Assembly: GCA_002322865.1 (NCBI GenBank)
Contig: DCOH01000021.1
Coordinates: 76,021 to 98,800 of the forward strand
Direction: 5' to 3'
DNA: 22,780 nt
DNA from: Sphingobacterium sp. UBA1575
GTDB taxonomy: Bacteria; Bacteroidota; Bacteroidia; Sphingobacteriales; Sphingobacteriaceae
The position numbers were made by a program, and so were the translations under genes. Position 1 is the first letter of the stretch. Each line of letters opens with the position of its first letter. A model generated the notes under the pieces. That model ran no database searches, was not told the origin of the DNA, and was given only the letters and a program-made list of their open reading frames with translations. Below are positions 8,890 through 14,639 of this stretch, in pieces.

Positions 8890-9812
8890 CAACGAATTGA
8901 TTTAAACTGTTCAAAACCGAGGTCAGCCACATCTGCTTGGAATAAGGCAAACTGCTCCTCCGTCATATTGGCAATAGGTAAGCGGAATGTTCCACAATCC
9001 AAACCTATTAATTTCATATAGGCCTTTCCGGTTGCAATACCTCCATATTTGCCCAATAACCGGATCATATCGATCGATTTTTGCTGAAGGGCATTGGCGT
9101 TCTCAAATTGAGAGTTTTCATAGGCATCCATTAGTTCTAAGTAAAGTGGGGCGGCGTAATTATATGTGCTGCCCACGGCACCTTTAGATCCAAGGATAAG
9201 GGAAGATAACATGTTCTCATCTCTGCCCCATAGCATATCATATTTTCTATCCTTAAAATTTAAACAGGAAAGGAAATCCATGAAATCTTCATGGGTATAT
9301 TTTATCCCTTTGAAGGTTGGAATCTGTTCATCGATCTCTTGCAAGAGGTCGATCATGTTGAAGTTTCCACCCGTTAGAACCGGGATGTGGTAATAATAAA
9401 ATGCAGTCTTTGGTGCAGCAGAAGCAATTTCCTGGCAACATTTGGCCAATTGTTTTACGTTGGCCGGTTTGAAATAATAAGGTGAGGTAAAGGAAATGGC
9501 ATCTGCACCTTCTTGTTCCGCTATTCTTGCCAATTCTTGGCATTCTTTCACGTTAGTTCCTCCAAGAAACATCATCAACGCAAAATCATCATCGCCTTTG
9601 GTCAGCGCAGTCCATGCTTTTAAGGTGGCTACCTTTTCCTGGAAGGTTAGGGAAACTCCTTCACCGGTTGAACCACAGATGAAAGCTCCTGTTATCTTAT
9701 TCTTTTTTAAAGTATCATAATAAGCAGGGATGAGGTTAAGGTTCAATTCGCCTTGTTCGTCGAATGGGGTAAAAGGGGCTGCGATTAATCCTTCAATTTT
9801 TTTATTAAGCAT
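8889..9812 (-). CDS. nanA: N-acetylneuraminate lyase
   Basis: Class I aldolase of the DHDPS/NAL family that cleaves Neu5Ac to ManNAc and pyruvate in the cytoplasm. The 307-residue protein is of typical length. It carries the pyruvate-binding loop GSTGEG (47-52), the tyrosine preceding HIP (Y141, within FYYYHIP), and the Schiff-base lysine in GIKYTHEDF (K171). The KYTH context and FYYYHIP resemble NAL more than dihydrodipicolinate synthase, and the neighbours (sialidase, NanM, acetylesterase, AGE) fit NAL. It is the promoter-proximal gene of the operon and overlaps the kelch gene by one base. No good Shine-Dalgarno site precedes the ATG, which is normal for Bacteroidota. Confidence 0.93.
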   Translation of the reverse strand: MLNKKIEGLIAAPFTPFDEQGELNLNLIPAYYDTLKKNKITGAFICGSTGEGVSLTFQEKVATLKAWTALTKGDDDFALMMFLGGTNVKECQELARIAEQEGADAISFTSPYYFKPANVKQLAKCCQEIASAAPKTAFYYYHIPVLTGGNFNMIDLLQEIDEQIPTFKGIKYTHEDFMDFLSCLNFKDRKYDMLWGRDENMLSSLILGSKGAVGSTYNYAAPLYLELMDAYENSQFENANALQQKSIDMIRLLGKYGGIATGKAYMKLIGLDCGTFRLPIANMTEEQFALFQADVADLGFEQFKSIR

Positions 9813-9874
9813 GGGTTCTGAAATTTTCTCAGGGTAAATGTTACGTTTTGTTCTAATTGATTAATATTTTATTA

Positions 9875-9888
9875 CAAACATATTTTTG
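9875..9888. promoter_or_regulatory. Back-to-back TAnnTTTG elements in the divergent spacer
   Basis: The string CAAACATATTTTTG contains TATGTTTG on the minus strand (9875-9882) and TATTTTTG on the plus strand (9881-9888), sharing the central TA. Both match the Bacteroidota -7 consensus TAnnTTTG. For the plus-strand box a TTG at 9857-9859 sits 21 nt upstream. The minus-strand box has no matching -33 TTG. The plus-strand box could drive the regulator with a leader of about 170 nt. The minus-strand box could be a second nanA promoter with a leader of about 55 nt. An AT-rich chance match cannot be excluded. Confidence 0.35.
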
Positions 9889-9930
9889 CCTAAATGGTTG
9901 CGGTCTGTAATTTTTATTCTTTATGTAAGT

Positions 9931-9959
9931 CTAATAATCGATAAATTTTTATAGATTAG
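9931..9959. promoter_or_regulatory. Imperfect palindrome, candidate operator in nan leader
   Basis: The left arm CTAATAATCGATAAA (9931-9945) and right arm TTTATAGATTAG (9948-9959) pair in inverted orientation with one mismatch and a 3-nt offset. It lies downstream of the main predicted nanA start site and upstream of nanA, where a bound repressor or a hairpin in the leader could act. Function is inference from location; no consensus for this regulator is known to me. Confidence 0.3.
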
Positions 9960-9983
9960 ATTATGTCATACATATAGTGCTTT

Positions 9984-10014
9984 CAAATGTAAGACTTAAT
10001 GTTTTAGTTCCAAA
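9984..10014 (-). promoter_or_regulatory. Predicted Bacteroidota promoter of the nan operon
   Basis: On the minus strand TTTG (10014-10011) is followed after exactly 19 nt by TACATTTG (9991-9984), matching the Bacteroidota TTG-N19..21-TAnnTTTG promoter. Transcription would start near 9977 and give nanA an untranslated leader of about 165 nt, which contains the imperfect palindrome at 9931-9959. This is the best promoter match in the divergent spacer. Confidence 0.55.
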
Positions 10015-10028
10015 TTTTTTTTTGATAT

Positions 10029-10041
10029 AATTGTAACAATT
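10029..10041. promoter_or_regulatory. 13-bp palindrome AATTGT-A-ACAATT, candidate regulator operator
   Basis: Perfect inverted repeat AATTGT/ACAATT around one central A, 22 bp upstream of the regulator start codon and 15 bp upstream of the nan -33 box. FadR-subfamily GntR proteins bind short palindromes as dimers, so autoregulation or control of nanA from here is plausible. It is AT-rich and could be chance. Confidence 0.35.
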
Positions 10042-10063
10042 TACATTAACTATTTAATAATTT

Positions 10064-10774
10064 ATGGAGTATCCGAGTGAAAGTATGGGTAAAATTGGAA
10101 CCATAGACACCTCCAGTTTAGTGGATAAAGCGGAGGAACGCATTGTCCAATATATCCAAGAAAACAAAATGGTCATTGGTGATGTATTGCCCAAGGAATT
10201 GGATCTTGCACTTAACCTTGGCGTAAGTCGGACCGTTATTAGGGAGGCTCTTTTGCGTTTGAAGACTGTTGGACTGGTCGAGTCAAAAAAACATAAAGGT
10301 GCGGTATTGCGCAATCCGGATGTGTTGGGATCATTACGTAAAGTCTTCCATCCTTCTATTTTGGATGATGCTACCTTAAAGGATATGTTTGAACTACGTT
10401 TGGGACTGGAAGTTGGAATGGCCGATTTCATTGTGAAGAACATCACAGACGAGGATATCCAGGAACTAGAAGGTATTGCGAATCAGGTGGGATCTGGCGA
10501 TACGGCGCAGACCTGGCAGGTGGAAGATGAAATCAGATTCCATAGCAAACTGTATAAGATTTCTAAAAACAGGATCCTGTTGGAACTACAGGTGATGCTG
10601 ATGCCGATTTTCAATTATGTTCATGAAAGCGGTCTTTTATCAAGTGAGGTGGTGACGGGTGATTTTGTATCCCATAAGGAATTGGTGGAAGTATTGAAAA
10701 CACGCGATGCAGATGCCTATCGGAATGCCATTCGGAAACATTTGAACAATCATTTCAAGCGGATATTAGGGTAA
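10064..10774 (+). CDS. FadR-subfamily GntR transcriptional regulator
   Basis: DNA-binding protein likely controlling the divergent sialic-acid operon. The 236 residues comprise an N-terminal winged helix (about 20-85; GDVLPKELDLALNLGVSRTVIREALLRL is the recognition region, with the wing around 75-84) and a C-terminal FCD ligand-binding domain (about 100-230). The FCD metal-site pattern is visible: D155 and H160 in DEIRFH, H204 in SHKELVEVL and H226 in RKHLNNHF. E. coli NanR is also an FCD-type GntR protein that responds to Neu5Ac, so a sialic-acid pathway ligand is plausible but unproven. A second ATG at codon 8 is an alternative start; neither has a convincing ribosome-binding site. The gene is monocistronic and followed by a repeat-rich convergent spacer. 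Confidence 0.87.
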   Translation: MEYPSESMGKIGTIDTSSLVDKAEERIVQYIQENKMVIGDVLPKELDLALNLGVSRTVIREALLRLKTVGLVESKKHKGAVLRNPDVLGSLRKVFHPSILDDATLKDMFELRLGLEVGMADFIVKNITDEDIQELEGIANQVGSGDTAQTWQVEDEIRFHSKLYKISKNRILLELQVMLMPIFNYVHESGLLSSEVVTGDFVSHKELVEVLKTRDADAYRNAIRKHLNNHFKRILG

Positions 10775-10802
10775 ATTTTGGTTCGTATTGGGGACTTGCT
10801 GC

Positions 10803-10890
10803 AAGTGAGTTGTAAGTGAGGTGTAAGTGAGTTGTAAGTGACTTTTTGCACTTAAACCTTGCTTAGATCTTGCTTAGAATTTACTTACAT
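10803..10890. repeat. 11-bp tandem repeats followed by inverted 11-bp units
   Basis: Units AAGTGAGTTGT (10803-10813), AAGTGAGGTGT (10814-10824), AAGTGAGTTGT (10825-10835) and a partial AAGTGAC (10836-10842) are in strict 11-bp register. After a short T-rich centre they are followed by CTTGCTTAGAT (10858-10868), CTTGCTTAGAA (10869-10879) and TTTACTTACAT (10880-10890), which are degenerate inverted counterparts. The whole could fold into an imperfect long stem. It begins 28 bp after the regulator stop codon, so it could act as a 3'-end structure. Confidence 0.65.
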
Positions 10891-10913
10891 AACGAATGAA
10901 AATCGAAGTTATT

Positions 10914-11048
10914 TTCCACCTCGTCATTGCGAGGAACGAAGCAATCTTCCACTTCGTCATTGCGAGGAACGAAGCAATCTTTACACAAATCGAAAGATTG
11001 CTTCGTCGTCCCTCCTCGCAATGACGAGATAGTCTCCTCGCAATGACG
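10914..11048. repeat. Dispersed palindromic repeat cluster with 72-bp hairpin
   Basis: Two direct 25-bp units (10922-10946 and 10955-10979) lie in a 33-bp tandem duplication (10914-10946 and 10947-10979, one difference). They are followed by an inverted 31-bp variant (10996-11026) and a 15-bp partial copy (11034-11048). The unit at 10955-10979, a 16-nt loop (TTT…GAAA ends) and the 31-bp arm make a 72-bp hairpin. The long arm is the short one plus a 6-nt insertion CGTCCC. It sits in the convergent spacer between the regulator and the DUF4136 gene. Confidence 0.85.
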
Positions 11049-11055
11049 AGAATTA

Positions 11056-11090
11056 ATAAAAAAAGCCAAGCATACCGCTTGGCTTAATTT
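11056..11090 (-). terminator. Rho-independent terminator of the DUF4136 gene
   Basis: A perfect 9-bp stem AAGCCAAGC (11063-11071) / GCTTGGCTT (11077-11085) has a 5-nt loop. On the minus strand it is followed by a run of T (plus-strand A-run 11056-11062). It starts about 26 bp after the DUF4136 stop codon. The plus side has only TTAATTT, so minus-strand use is favoured. Confidence 0.8.
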
Positions 11091-11116
11091 ATATGATATA
11101 AAATTCGGACTTTCTA

Positions 11117-11665
11117 CTATTTAATTGGATATTCCTTGAAAATACCTTGAACTACTTCTGGTAACTTATTGATCGCTTTTTCTGGAGCTGTAATCTCGCC
11201 CGATCCACGAGCTTGCCATACCACGGAATTTGTTCTTCTATCCACCGCTTCTATGATCAAATGGGAATACCGGTATTTTTCCTTTCCAATAGGATAGGAA
11301 GGGCCCATGTAATAGCCCCAAGGACGGTACCATCCCCAGCCTCCCCAGCCTCCCATGTTGCCATAGACCAAGCGGCTTTTGTTATTGACGATGGTAATAT
11401 ATCGAAATAGGATATCCGGATCGTTCTTGCTGTATTGCATACCTCGGGCTGCTAGTTCCCGATTGGCTGCAGAAAGGATGTTCTCGCGCGCAATATCATT
11501 GTTGAAATAGTTTTTCGACAAAGAATCTACAGGCGGTAACCATCCATATGTTTTATATTGTGAAAAGTCTAATTGCTGCACCCTCGTCATGTTATAATTG
11601 TACGAGGCACAGGAAGCTAGGAATAATACTATTCCTGCCATGAAAAAAGTCCTAAGCGTCTTCAT
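11117..11665 (-). CDS. DUF4136-family lipoprotein
   Basis: Predicted outer-membrane or periplasmic lipoprotein of unknown function. From the chosen ATG the 182-residue protein has a lipoprotein signal with lipobox FLASC (C19). It continues with SYNYNMTRVQQLDFSQYKTY, the conserved opening of DUF4136 proteins, the DPDILFRY segment, a glycine/tryptophan/tyrosine-rich stretch (GGWGGWGWYRPWGYY), and a C-terminal IEAVDRRTNSVVWQARGSG motif typical of the family. Another ATG lies three codons upstream (11674). I prefer 11665 because GAG lies just before it and the signal peptide then begins MKTLR. It is 49 bp downstream of nadE on the same strand with no terminator between them, so cotranscription is possible. 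A strong terminator follows. Confidence 0.85.
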   Translation of the reverse strand: MKTLRTFFMAGIVLFLASCASYNYNMTRVQQLDFSQYKTYGWLPPVDSLSKNYFNNDIARENILSAANRELAARGMQYSKNDPDILFRYITIVNNKSRLVYGNMGGWGGWGWYRPWGYYMGPSYPIGKEKYRYSHLIIEAVDRRTNSVVWQARGSGEITAPEKAINKLPEVVQGIFKEYPIK

Positions 11666-11714
11666 AATTCTCATTTTTTTAATTAGACTACATGGGATGC
11701 TAAACGTTTAATGG

Positions 11715-13355
11715 CTAGAAAGAAAATTTTGCGACCAATGGCATGGCCCTTCCGGGACCAAATGCTTTCGGACTAACCCTCAATATTGGCGGCGCTTGGA
11801 AACGTTTGAACTCCGCGTTGTTCAATAACTTATTGACCCGTAGAACCGTTGCTTCATCAAAGCCCAAGGCGATCACTTCGGTATAGGGCTTTTCCTTTTC
11901 GATCAATTGGTAGAGGATGCTATCCAGGATGTCGTATTCCGGAAGGGAATCCGAATCCTTTTGACCAGGGCGAAGTTCTGCGGAAGGCGGTTTCACGATG
12001 GTGTTCAATGGGATGATCTCTCGATCCCTATTGATGTATTTGGCCAATTGATAGGCCTGGGTTTTGTACACATCGCCGATTACGGATAAGGAACCCGCCA
12101 TATCACCGTACAAGGTTCCATATCCCACAGCCGCCTCACTTTTATTGGAGGTGTTCAATAAGATGTTTCCGAATTTATTGGACAAGGCCATCAATAGCGT
12201 TCCACGCGTCCGGGCCTGAATGTTCTCTTCGGTGGTATCAGGGGTCCGACCTTCAAATGCTGGGGCCAATGTTGCCTCAAAGGCCGCTGCAATGTCTTTT
12301 ATCGGAAGAATGAGCTTTTGACATCCGGTGTTTTCCACTAAATCCAAGGCGTCTTTTAAGGAGTGGTCGCTGGAATAGATGGAAGGCATCAGGACCGACA
12401 GTACGTTTTCTGCGCCCAAGGCTTCGCAGGCCAGAGCGGCAACCAAGGCGGAATCTAATCCTCCGGAAAGCCCTAATACGGCCTTCTGAAAACCTGATTT
12501 CTGGAAATAATCCCTTAAACCCAGTATGATGGCATCATGGATCAAGGCGATTTCTTGATGTTCCATGGATTGATGCGCCTGCTCACTGTGCAGATCATTG
12601 CCTTTTAATTCCACAAATTGCAGGTCTTCTTCAAAGCTTTTCAACTCGCTTACCAGTTCACCATTTCTGTTGAGGGCCAAAGAACGACCATCAAATATAA
12701 TATCTGTATGGGCACCCACCTGATTCACATAGATCAAAGGGGCATTCCCTTTGATGACATTCCTGCTCAATACGTTTTTCCGGTTTTCGAAATGGGTATA
12801 GGAAAATGGGGATGCTGCAATATTGATGATTAGGTCTGGATGTTCCTTAGCAAGGTCCTGCATCAGGTCGCCAACATAGGAATTTGGTCCATCATCATCC
12901 CACAGGTCCTCACAGACGGTTAATGCAATGGTGAGATCCTTGAACTTGATGCAATTACTGGACGGATTAGGCTCGAAATAACGGTATTCATCAAATACGT
13001 CGTAATCTGGCAATAGGCTTTTCTTGACCACTTGCTTCACCTCGCCATCTGCCAATAAAAGAGCAGCATTGAACAAAGGTTTTCCTTCGGCATCCTTGTT
13101 GGGAACTGGTGCTCCGATGATACAGGCAATGCCCTCACAATATTTTGCGATTTCATCCACACTGGCGTAGCAAGCCTTTAGGAAGGCGGTATTCCTTAAC
13201 AGGTCCTTGGCAGGATATCCCCCGATAGCCAATTCTGCAAAGACGATCAATTCTGCCCCTTGTTCCTTAGCATCCGTTATAGCCTTTATTATTTTTTTAG
13301 TGTTCTGTTCGAAATTACCGATATGATAGTTTAGTTGAGCTAATGCAATCTTCAT
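11715..13355 (-). CDS. nadE: Glutamine-dependent NAD+ synthetase
   Basis: Last step of NAD biosynthesis: amidation of deamido-NAD with ATP, using ammonia from glutamine. The 546-residue cytoplasmic protein has two domains. The N-terminal nitrilase-like glutaminase (about 1-260) has the catalytic triad E41 (FAELAIGG), K112 (KKSLLPDYDVFDEYRYF) and C148 (LTVCEDLWDD). The C-terminal synthetase has the P-loop SGGLDS (297-302), followed by NTSNKSEAAVGYGTLYGD and PSAELRPGQKDSDSLP. Both halves look intact and of usual size for the compact bacterial NadE-Gln class. It is preceded by a terminator for the upstream FKBP-like gene, so it probably has its own promoter, which I could not place. A 10-bp palindrome TAAACGTTTA (11701-11710) lies just after its stop codon. 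Confidence 0.95.
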   Translation of the reverse strand: MKIALAQLNYHIGNFEQNTKKIIKAITDAKEQGAELIVFAELAIGGYPAKDLLRNTAFLKACYASVDEIAKYCEGIACIIGAPVPNKDAEGKPLFNAALLLADGEVKQVVKKSLLPDYDVFDEYRYFEPNPSSNCIKFKDLTIALTVCEDLWDDDGPNSYVGDLMQDLAKEHPDLIINIAASPFSYTHFENRKNVLSRNVIKGNAPLIYVNQVGAHTDIIFDGRSLALNRNGELVSELKSFEEDLQFVELKGNDLHSEQAHQSMEHQEIALIHDAIILGLRDYFQKSGFQKAVLGLSGGLDSALVAALACEALGAENVLSVLMPSIYSSDHSLKDALDLVENTGCQKLILPIKDIAAAFEATLAPAFEGRTPDTTEENIQARTRGTLLMALSNKFGNILLNTSNKSEAAVGYGTLYGDMAGSLSVIGDVYKTQAYQLAKYINRDREIIPLNTIVKPPSAELRPGQKDSDSLPEYDILDSILYQLIEKEKPYTEVIALGFDEATVLRVNKLLNNAEFKRFQAPPILRVSPKAFGPGRAMPLVAKFSF

Positions 13356-13390
13356 ATGTATGTGTTTAAGGTAAAATTAAACATAAATTT

Positions 13391-13433
13391 TAAAAAAATA
13401 AGGCGGCACCCAAGGGAATAGGTACCGCCTTAT
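13391..13433 (-). terminator. Rho-independent terminator of the FKBP-like lipoprotein gene
   Basis: A 13-bp stem ATAAGGCGGCACC (13398-13410) / GGTACCGCCTTAT (13421-13433) has one mismatch and a 10-nt loop. On the minus strand the stem is followed by a T-run (plus-strand A-run 13392-13398). It begins 25 bp after the stop codon of the upstream minus-strand gene and just before nadE. Confidence 0.82.
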
Positions 13434-13458
13434 ACTATATAAGTATGAATTGTTGAGC

Positions 13459-14088
13459 TTAAATGTTCTTGATATCGATTACTTCGACCTCGTATTCTAC
13501 TGGAGAATCTTTAGGAACAATCACTTTGCCCGTATTATCTTTTCTTTCTCTATTGTCATAAACAATTGGAGAAGGAGCGATAAACTTGAATTTAGTTCCT
13601 TTTTTGATACCTTTTGGTACTAAACCATATAAAATATCAGTTCCATTGATCGTTACGTTTCTAGGAAGGAATGCTCTGATCCAAGCTTGAGTAACATTGA
13701 TATTGGAGTTTGGATTCAAATAGAATTGTTGAGCAGTACCTGTAGCATCTTCAAACACTTCGCCAGTCAATAATAATTTACCTTTGTATTTTACTTGGAT
13801 CTGCGGAGAGATGAAAGAGGAACCTTGAAGTACATATTCATACGATTCGTCGGTTGCTGGCGTAAGGATATCCAAATACATGCCTACTGAATCATTGTAA
13901 TAACGATTGTCTGAATAATGTTCCGCTGCATAAGCTGCTAGAATTGGCTTTTGTTTATTCATTGTGGAATCGTAACGAGCTTTTTCTTTCGCATAATCAA
14001 AACCATCATCAAAGGAATCATTCTTCATACATGAAGTGATACTGATAACTCCCAATAAAGCAATGATTAATAGTCTAAAGTTTTTCAT
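13459..14088 (-). CDS. FKBP-type peptidyl-prolyl isomerase-like lipoprotein
   Basis: Probable periplasm-facing lipoprotein with a divergent FKBP domain. The 209-residue protein has a lipobox SITSC (C20), a charged spacer (21-60) and a C-terminal half with the FKBP outline. IQVKYKGKLLLTGEVFEDA matches the usual VxVxYxGxLxDGxxFDss. FYLNPNSN and VTQAWIRAF correspond to the FxxG and VIxGWxxaL strands, and IKKGTKFKFIAPSPIVYDN to the MxxGxkxxxxxPxxxaYG segment. PVEYEVEVIDI matches the closing FxVeLlxI strand. The canonical FD is FE here and spacing is altered, so isomerase activity is uncertain. It stands alone, with a strong terminator downstream and about 77 bp to the thioredoxin-like gene upstream. 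Confidence 0.75.
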   Translation of the reverse strand: MKNFRLLIIALLGVISITSCMKNDSFDDGFDYAKEKARYDSTMNKQKPILAAYAAEHYSDNRYYNDSVGMYLDILTPATDESYEYVLQGSSFISPQIQVKYKGKLLLTGEVFEDATGTAQQFYLNPNSNINVTQAWIRAFLPRNVTINGTDILYGLVPKGIKKGTKFKFIAPSPIVYDNRERKDNTGKVIVPKDSPVEYEVEVIDIKNI

Positions 14089-14165
14089 AAAATGTTATAA
14101 GTATTGTGAATATTAAAGGAGATAACGCATAAACTTAGCAATGTGCTACACCTAATATGTTAAAA

Positions 14166-14639
14166 TTATAAAATATTTAACATTTGCTTTATACTTATAT
14201 AGTTAAATTTTCTTTGGGTGACCCTGAAATCACGGTCTAAAAAGATACTGCTAGGAAATGTGGGGTTTTTGGAATCCTGCATCAATAAGCGAAACAACTG
14301 GTGGTATTGACCTGTTTTTTTTTCGGTTTGCGGATTAGTGTAAAGTACCCCATCGAAGTAAATACTGTCCAGAGACTCGGCATCCATTTCTACTGCATAA
14401 TAGTGTTCATTAAGCTTTTGAATCACTTTCGGGTCTTTAAACGTTTCTCTTTGCATTTTTTTGCAATAGCTGCACCATTCCGTATGGAAAAATAAAAATA
14501 CCGGTTTAGGATTCCTCTCGAGCGAATCGCTGAGCTGCTCGAAAGGAATCCAATTGATATCTTCTTTGTTCAAAGGCTGGGCCTTAATTTCCAAAGAAAT
14601 CAACCCGATGAATAATATGCCAATTTGTAACAGTTTCAT
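14166..14639 (-). CDS. Exported thioredoxin-like protein (WCSYCK)
   Basis: Small periplasmic thiol-disulfide protein, 157 residues. It has a signal peptide (about 1-20, ending EIKAQ), a thioredoxin-fold start, and the active-site motif TEWCSYCKKM (C56 and C59), followed by the helix ETFKDPKVIQKL and a later NPTFPSSIFLD segment with the expected cis-proline. WCSYCK resembles the DsbD-gamma/thioredoxin_7 group more than classical WCGPC thioredoxin, which suggests a reductant or thiol carrier role in the envelope. Its ATG overlaps the TAA stop of the TonB receptor gene by one base (TAATG), so the two are almost certainly coupled. Its own stop lies in an AT-rich palindrome. The link to the receptor is discussed under findings. 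Confidence 0.83.
   Translation of the reverse strand: MKLLQIGILFIGLISLEIKAQPLNKEDINWIPFEQLSDSLERNPKPVFLFFHTEWCSYCKKMQRETFKDPKVIQKLNEHYYAVEMDAESLDSIYFDGVLYTNPQTEKKTGQYHQLFRLLMQDSKNPTFPSSIFLDRDFRVTQRKFNYISIKQMLNIL

Noticed and set aside
10922..11048. Repeat cluster as a possible CRISPR array
   Set aside because: Units occur in both orientations, spacers are short and irregular, copies are scattered over the window, and there are no cas genes.
10881..11069. 62-codon minus-strand reading frame over the repeat cluster
   Set aside because: It is translated repeat: the peptide contains duplicated CFVPRNDEVE segments that come from the tandem 33-bp units. It overlaps the terminator and has no neighbour or homology support.
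14157..14183. ATGTTAAA/TTTAACAT palindrome at the end of the thioredoxin-like gene as a terminator
   Set aside because: The 8-bp stem is almost entirely A/T, overlaps the stop codon and has no T-run after it; too weak to call a terminator.
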